Below the pieces are notes generated by a model. The model saw nothing but the letters and a program-made list of their open reading frames with translations. It was not told the origin of the DNA and did not search any database. Of a DNA stretch of 64,000 bases, positions 60,170 through 64,000 are shown in pieces. Location of the stretch: assembly GCF_029338575.1 (NCBI RefSeq), contig NZ_CP119993.1, positions 868,001 to 932,000 of the forward strand, read 5' to 3'. The translations under genes were made by a program, and so were the position numbers. The DNA is from Halomarina halobia. GTDB lineage: Archaea; Halobacteriota; Halobacteria; Halobacteriales; Haloarculaceae. The stretch's first letter is position 1. Every line of letters starts with the position of its first letter.

Positions 60170-61186
60170 ATGGCCAGCGAGAGAGAGACTACCATACACG
60201 AGCACTCACCGGAGACGGTCGAACATCTCCTCCGGGATATGCTCCGCATCCGTATCTTCGACGACGTGGCGCTCCAACAGTTCAAGGAAGGGGATATCCC
60301 CGGATTCCTGCACCTCTGTCACGGACACGAGGGATCTCACGCGGGAATGGGGGCGGCGCTGCGGGACGACGACTGGCTCGCGGTCGGTGGCTCACGCCTC
60401 CACGGTCAGTACATCGTCAAGGGCGTCCCGATGACCGAGATCATGGCGGAGATTTACGGGAAGGCGACAGGGCCGAACAAGGGGAAAGGAGGGTCGATGC
60501 ACCTCGCAGACATCGATCGGCGCCTCTACGGACACGCCGCGACCATCGGGTCTGGCCAGAATCCCGCTGTTGGGATGGCACTCGGCGAACAGATGAACGA
60601 GACGGGCAACGCGGTCGTCACGACCATCGGCGACGGTGGGACGAGCCGTGGGTCGTTCCACACGGCGCTCGTGTTCGCGTCCGTCTGGGATCTCCCGATC
60701 GTGTTCGTCATCGAGAACAACGGGTTCGCCATCTCGTATGACACGCAGCGAAACTACAAGATCGAACGCCTCTCGGACTACGGGAAACCGCTGAAAATTC
60801 CGTCGACGTCCATAGACGGCCGGGACCCGCTTGAGGTGTACGAGACGGTTTCGGAGGCGCTCGACCGGGCGCGTGACGGCGGCGGGCCGACAGTCATCGA
60901 GATCCGCGTCCGGCGTATTCGCGGTCACTTCGAGGGAGACAAGGAAGTGTACCGCACGGCGGAGGAAAAACAGGAATCGTCCGAGAAGTGGGATCCGATC
61001 GTCCGGTTCAGGAAGGAGCTACTTCGGAGCGAGTTCATGAGCGAAGACGAGTACGACGCGATTCGCGAGGAAATCGAAGCCGAAGTGCGGGATGCGGTAG
61101 AATTCGCCGAGGAGAGCCCACCGCCGAACCCGGATGTCGCCTACGAGGATATCTACGTGCGGCCGTTCTACGGGGAGGGGGAGTGA
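60170..61186 (+). CDS. 2-oxoacid/acetoin dehydrogenase E1 component, alpha subunit
   Basis: A 338-residue thiamine-diphosphate enzyme subunit. The TPP motif starts GDGGTSRGSFHTALVFASVW and ends IENNGFAIS (roughly residues 148-187). GKGGSMHLADIDRRLYGHAA (about 105-125) is typical of PDH/acetoin/branched-chain E1-alpha. C-terminal ~45 residues are charged helices. TATA-like ATTTATGG is ~34 nt upstream. Next comes E1-beta with a 1-nt gap. The GSMH-plus-small-subunit form resembles acetoin:DCPIP or PDH E1. Substrate is open, but the adjacent butanediol-type ADHs make acetoin an option. Confidence 0.88.
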   Translation: MASERETTIHEHSPETVEHLLRDMLRIRIFDDVALQQFKEGDIPGFLHLCHGHEGSHAGMGAALRDDDWLAVGGSRLHGQYIVKGVPMTEIMAEIYGKATGPNKGKGGSMHLADIDRRLYGHAATIGSGQNPAVGMALGEQMNETGNAVVTTIGDGGTSRGSFHTALVFASVWDLPIVFVIENNGFAISYDTQRNYKIERLSDYGKPLKIPSTSIDGRDPLEVYETVSEALDRARDGGGPTVIEIRVRRIRGHFEGDKEVYRTAEEKQESSEKWDPIVRFRKELLRSEFMSEDEYDAIREEIEAEVRDAVEFAEESPPPNPDVAYEDIYVRPFYGEGE

Positions 61187-61187
61187 G

Positions 61188-62156
61188 ATGCGCGAACTCA
61201 ACCTCGTGGAAGCGATCCGCGAAGCCTTCGACGAGGAACTGGAGCGAGACGACGACGTCTACATCGCCGGTGAGGATGTCGGCGAGTTCGGCGGTAACTT
61301 CGGCGAGACGCAGGGCCTCGTCGACAAATACGGCACCGAGCGCGTCCGCGACACGCCGCTCTCCGAGATCGGTATCGCCGGCCACACCATCGGTGCCGCA
61401 CTCGCAGGCCTCCGTCCTGTCGCGGAGCTTCAGTTCTCGGACTTCGCGGCGACCGCCGGCGAGGAGATGATCAACCAGATCCCCAAGATGCCGTACATCA
61501 CCGGTGGACAGGTGAAGCTACCGTTGACCATCGTCGCACCCGCGGGAGCGGGTATCAGAGCAGGGGCGCAGCACTCCCAAAGCGTCCACGCTTGGATGGG
61601 CCACCAGCCCGGGTTCGTCGTCGTCACGGGGACTACCCCGTACGACACGAAGGGACTTCTCAAGAGCGCGATTCGCGACGACAATCCGGTCTTCTTTCTC
61701 CCGCACAAGAAGCTGATGGGGGTGCGAGGCGAAGTACCCGAAGAGGAGTATACACTCCCCATCGGCGAAGCGAGCGTCGAGCGTGAGGGCTCCGACGTGA
61801 CTGTCGTCGCTACGCAACTGATGTACTACCGGGCTGTCGAAGCGGCCGATCAGTTGGAGGGTGACATCGACGTGGAGATCGTAAACCCGCGGACGTACGC
61901 ACCGCTCGACCTGGATACCATCGCGGAGAGTGTTCAGAAGACCGGCCGGATCGTCGTCGTCGACGAGACACCGCTTCGCTATGGAACGCAAGGATACATC
62001 GCCAACGAAGTCACGTCGAACAACTTCTTTAGCCTCGACGCGCCGCCGAAGACTGTCGGGGTGAAGGACGTCCCGATTCCCTTCAGCCCGGCCCTCGAAG
62101 ACGAGGTGATCCCTTCCGCCGACGAGGTGGTGGACGCGATTCGAGCGGCGTTCTAA
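61188..62156 (+). CDS. 2-oxoacid/acetoin dehydrogenase E1 component, beta subunit
   Basis: A 322-residue E1-beta beginning MRELNLVEAIREAFDEEL. GEDVGEFGGNFGETQGL (TPP/phosphate region), RVRDTPLSEIGIAGHTIGAA, and the C-terminal transketolase-C domain from about 200 (VEIVNPRTYAPLDLDTI). ATG 61188 lies 1 nt after the E1-alpha TGA. The upstream frame start at 61134 falls inside E1-alpha and is rejected. The 3' end overlaps the convergent E2 gene by 4 nt. Together with E1-alpha it forms the alpha2-beta2 decarboxylase. Confidence 0.9.
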   Translation: MRELNLVEAIREAFDEELERDDDVYIAGEDVGEFGGNFGETQGLVDKYGTERVRDTPLSEIGIAGHTIGAALAGLRPVAELQFSDFAATAGEEMINQIPKMPYITGGQVKLPLTIVAPAGAGIRAGAQHSQSVHAWMGHQPGFVVVTGTTPYDTKGLLKSAIRDDNPVFFLPHKKLMGVRGEVPEEEYTLPIGEASVEREGSDVTVVATQLMYYRAVEAADQLEGDIDVEIVNPRTYAPLDLDTIAESVQKTGRIVVVDETPLRYGTQGYIANEVTSNNFFSLDAPPKTVGVKDVPIPFSPALEDEVIPSADEVVDAIRAAF

Positions 62157-63604
62157 CTACCGTCCGTATTACGGTTCGCCCCGTTGAGTTCCTCAATGGC
62201 GAACCCGGGATACTCGATGTAGTCCGCCAGGCGAGCGAGGAAGGCTCCGGTGTCTGCTCCGTCGAGCACCCGATGGTCAATAGTGAGACTGAACGTGATG
62301 GCCTTCTCGAACCGTACCTCACCGTTGCGCTCGAAGGCTGCGGGCTTACGCCGCCCAATGGCCAGTATGGCGACCTGCGGCGGATTGATGATGGAGTACG
62401 AGACGTCAAGGTCGAACACGCCGATATTCGTCACGGTGAACGTCCCGTCGGTGAGGTCCTCGCTCGTGTGGTCGTCGTTGAGGACACGCCTGACCACGGC
62501 CCGCCGTTCCTCGGCCAGCGCGAAAATCGACTTCTCGGCGGCGTTTCGGACGACGGGGACGACGAGACCCTTCGGTGCGTCTACGGCGTAGCCCACGTTG
62601 ATCTCCTCGACGAGTTTGTGAGCGTCGTCCTCGAAGAGAGCGTTGAATTCAGGGAAATCTCCGAGCGTCCGGACCACCGCGGCGAGGATGAGGTCGTTCA
62701 GCGAGATGTCCTCGGAGCGTTCCTCGTCAAGTCGCCGTTTTACGCGGAGGAGCTGTTCGATGGAGATATCCCGGGTTCCCATGACGTGCGGTTTCTCTCG
62801 GGCGCTTCGTGCGAGTCGGTCAGCGATAGTTCGGCGAGTTCCGGTGAGCGACCGCCGTTCCGTGATGGTCAGTCCCCGTTCACTCCGTTCGCTCGCTCGC
62901 TCGCCCTGTTCGCGGATGTCGTCCTCGGTGACGGCACCCTGCGGTCCCGTCCCTTCGACTGAGGAGAGATCGACGTCGCACTCCTTGGCGATCTTCTTCG
63001 CTCGGGGCGTGGCCTTCACGTCGGCGCTTCGGTCCACCGACGCAGTACGAGTCTCTTCGTCGGAGTCGGTCGGCTCGATGGTGGCCGCCCCGTCGGTGGC
63101 ATCTAGGTAGTTGTTCACGTCTGCCTCGGTGACCACTCCCTGGGGGCCGGTACCGTCGACGGACTCTAGGGGGACGCCCTGCTCTCTCGCGTGCCGCTTC
63201 GCTCGCGGCGTGGCTTTGACGTCCGCTTCATCCCGATTAGGGCCGTCGGACTCCCCTCGGTCGCCGGCCGACGTCACCGTCTCCTCTTCGGACAACTCGA
63301 CCGCTTTCCGGTCGACGTCGCTCCCCCGCTCCAGAAGGTCCTCGTAATCGGGGACAGTGTCACCTTCCTCGCCGACGACCGCGATGGGTCTGCCGGGTTC
63401 GATCGGGACGACGTCTCCCTCGTCGAGGTACGTCTCCAGGAGGATGCCGCTAGCCGTCGCCGTCACTTCAGCGGTCGCTTTATCCGATTCGAGCACCGCG
63501 ATGACGTCACCATCTTCGACGTGCTCGCCGGTGTCGAACTCCCACGCGATGAGTTCGCCTTCGTCACTGATACCCAGCTTCGGAAGCGTGATGATTTCGA
63601 CCAT
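62153..63604 (-). CDS. Dihydrolipoamide acyltransferase E2 with two E3-binding domains
   Basis: A 483-residue E2. Lipoyl domain 1-77 with lipoylated K42 (VLESDKATAEVTA). Two peripheral-subunit-binding domains follow in tandem, 129-168 (VKATPRAKRHAREQGVPLES) and 196-232 (VKATPRAKKIAKECDVDLSS), separated by ~28 acidic residues. The catalytic domain (about 245-483) carries H444/D448 in DHRVLDGADTGAFLA and TVTNIGVFDLDVSYSIINPP. E2 transfers acyl groups to CoA. Two binding domains are unusual; one is the norm in haloarchaeal E2s that I know. No E3 gene is nearby. It lies convergent with E1-beta and 5 nt downstream of a ligase gene. Confidence 0.88.
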   Translation of the reverse strand: MVEIITLPKLGISDEGELIAWEFDTGEHVEDGDVIAVLESDKATAEVTATASGILLETYLDEGDVVPIEPGRPIAVVGEEGDTVPDYEDLLERGSDVDRKAVELSEEETVTSAGDRGESDGPNRDEADVKATPRAKRHAREQGVPLESVDGTGPQGVVTEADVNNYLDATDGAATIEPTDSDEETRTASVDRSADVKATPRAKKIAKECDVDLSSVEGTGPQGAVTEDDIREQGERASERSERGLTITERRSLTGTRRTIADRLARSAREKPHVMGTRDISIEQLLRVKRRLDEERSEDISLNDLILAAVVRTLGDFPEFNALFEDDAHKLVEEINVGYAVDAPKGLVVPVVRNAAEKSIFALAEERRAVVRRVLNDDHTSEDLTDGTFTVTNIGVFDLDVSYSIINPPQVAILAIGRRKPAAFERNGEVRFEKAITFSLTIDHRVLDGADTGAFLARLADYIEYPGFAIEELNGANRNTDGS

Positions 63605-63609
63605 GTTTC

Positions 63610-64000
63610 TCAGTTCTTGTCTCGCCGCATCTGCTCTTTCAGTTCGGTCCGTCTGATCTTCCCCGTCATCGTCTTGGGGAGTTCGTCGACGAATCGGATA
63701 TCGCGGGGATATTCGTGGGCCGCTAACTTTTCTTTGACGAATCGCTGGATATCGGCTTTCAGGTCGTCATCTAAGGGGGCACTCTTCGAAGGGACGACGA
63801 ATGCGACGATGATATTCCCGCGCTGTTTGTCGGCCTTCGGGACGACGGCCGCCTCCGCGACCGACTCGTGGTCGACGAGCGTCGACTCGATGTCGAAGGG
63901 ACCGATCCGGTAGCCGGCGCTGAGGATGACATCGTCGGCCCGACCCTGGAACCAGAAGTAGCCATCGTCGTCCATCTCCGCTAGATCGTCGGTGAGTATC
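63610..64000 (-). CDS. AMP-forming acyl-CoA synthetase, C-terminal part (runs off the window)
   Basis: The final ~129 codons of an ANL enzyme, open to the right edge. LTDDLAEMDDDGYFWFQGR, ADDVILSAGYRIGPFDIEST, and the A10 lysine in LPKTMTGKIRRTELKEQ. SAGYRIGPFDIES is typical of medium-chain acyl-CoA/acetyl-CoA synthetases rather than the other two ligases here. It is upstream of the E2 gene by 5 nt on the same strand, so they are probably co-transcribed. The N terminus is missing only because the window ends. Confidence 0.85.
   Translation of the reverse strand, partial: ILTDDLAEMDDDGYFWFQGRADDVILSAGYRIGPFDIESTLVDHESVAEAAVVPKADKQRGNIIVAFVVPSKSAPLDDDLKADIQRFVKEKLAAHEYPRDIRFVDELPKTMTGKIRRTELKEQMRRDKN

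Noticed and set aside
1..64000. tRNA and rRNA genes
   Set aside because: I looked for TPsiC-loop-like GTTCGAATC strings and conserved rRNA phrases on both strands and found none outside coding sequence. A covariance search would be needed to exclude them fully.

Overview
This window comes from a haloarchaeon (class Halobacteria). The proteins are acidic and GC-rich. Most starts have a TATA element centred 24-30 nt upstream of the ATG or GTG, as in leaderless transcripts. The genes include an Orc1/Cdc6, a second-type TATA-binding protein, Tat-dependent lipoproteins, ferritin-like Tat proteins and several small winged-helix regulators typical of Halobacteria. The mix of an orc gene, a replicon-type TBP, a toxin-antitoxin pair and many decayed insertion sequences suggests a secondary replicon (megaplasmid) or a large genomic island, not core chromosome. 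I cannot prove that from sequence alone.

Layout. (1) 0-4.5 kb: class III aminotransferase, TRAM-domain protein, short Orc1/Cdc6 with a cluster of small repeats upstream, and an alpha/beta hydrolase closed by a hairpin terminator. (2) 4.5-8 kb: a gene graveyard. It holds a tyrosine-recombinase tail, an FAD-oxidoreductase head, an unknown fragment, a hydrolase tail, an IS200/IS605-type end without tnpB, a PIN/RHH-like toxin-antitoxin pair, and an IS6-like transposase fused to a tnpB tail. (3) 8-20.3 kb: small stress and regulatory genes, namely truncated hemoglobin, two divergent Tat ferritin-like proteins, winged-helix regulators with small membrane proteins, a decayed DUF302 lipoprotein, TBP, and a divergent regulator/target pair around a 26-bp palindrome. 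(4) 20.3-24.2 kb: gene-poor, AT-rich DNA with repeat families and an orc1/cdc6 start cut off by a transposase fragment, possibly a dead replication origin. (5) 24.3-36.2 kb: a first catabolic block (flavoprotein, two AtoE-type short-chain fatty acid transporters, metal amidohydrolase, Rieske protein, two TauE/SafE exporters, amidase, IclR regulator) with one IS inserted. (6) 37.9-64 kb: a large acyl-CoA catabolic block. It has four crotonases, three acyl-CoA ligases, two acyl-CoA dehydrogenases, two SDRs, three zinc-type MDRs, a 4HBT thioesterase, a complete LIV-type ABC importer, and a 2-oxoacid dehydrogenase E1-alpha/E1-beta/E2 set lacking E3.

How it fits together (inference). The importer and transporters take up an organic acid. 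The ligases make CoA thioesters. The dehydrogenases, crotonases and SDRs carry out beta-oxidation-like or ring-opening steps, and the E1/E2 complex oxidatively decarboxylates a 2-oxoacid or cleaves acetoin. Two of the four crotonases lack both catalytic glutamates, so they probably do not hydrate enoyl-CoA. This points to a specialised pathway, for example for a cyclic or branched carboxylic acid. The substrate cannot be read from sequence.
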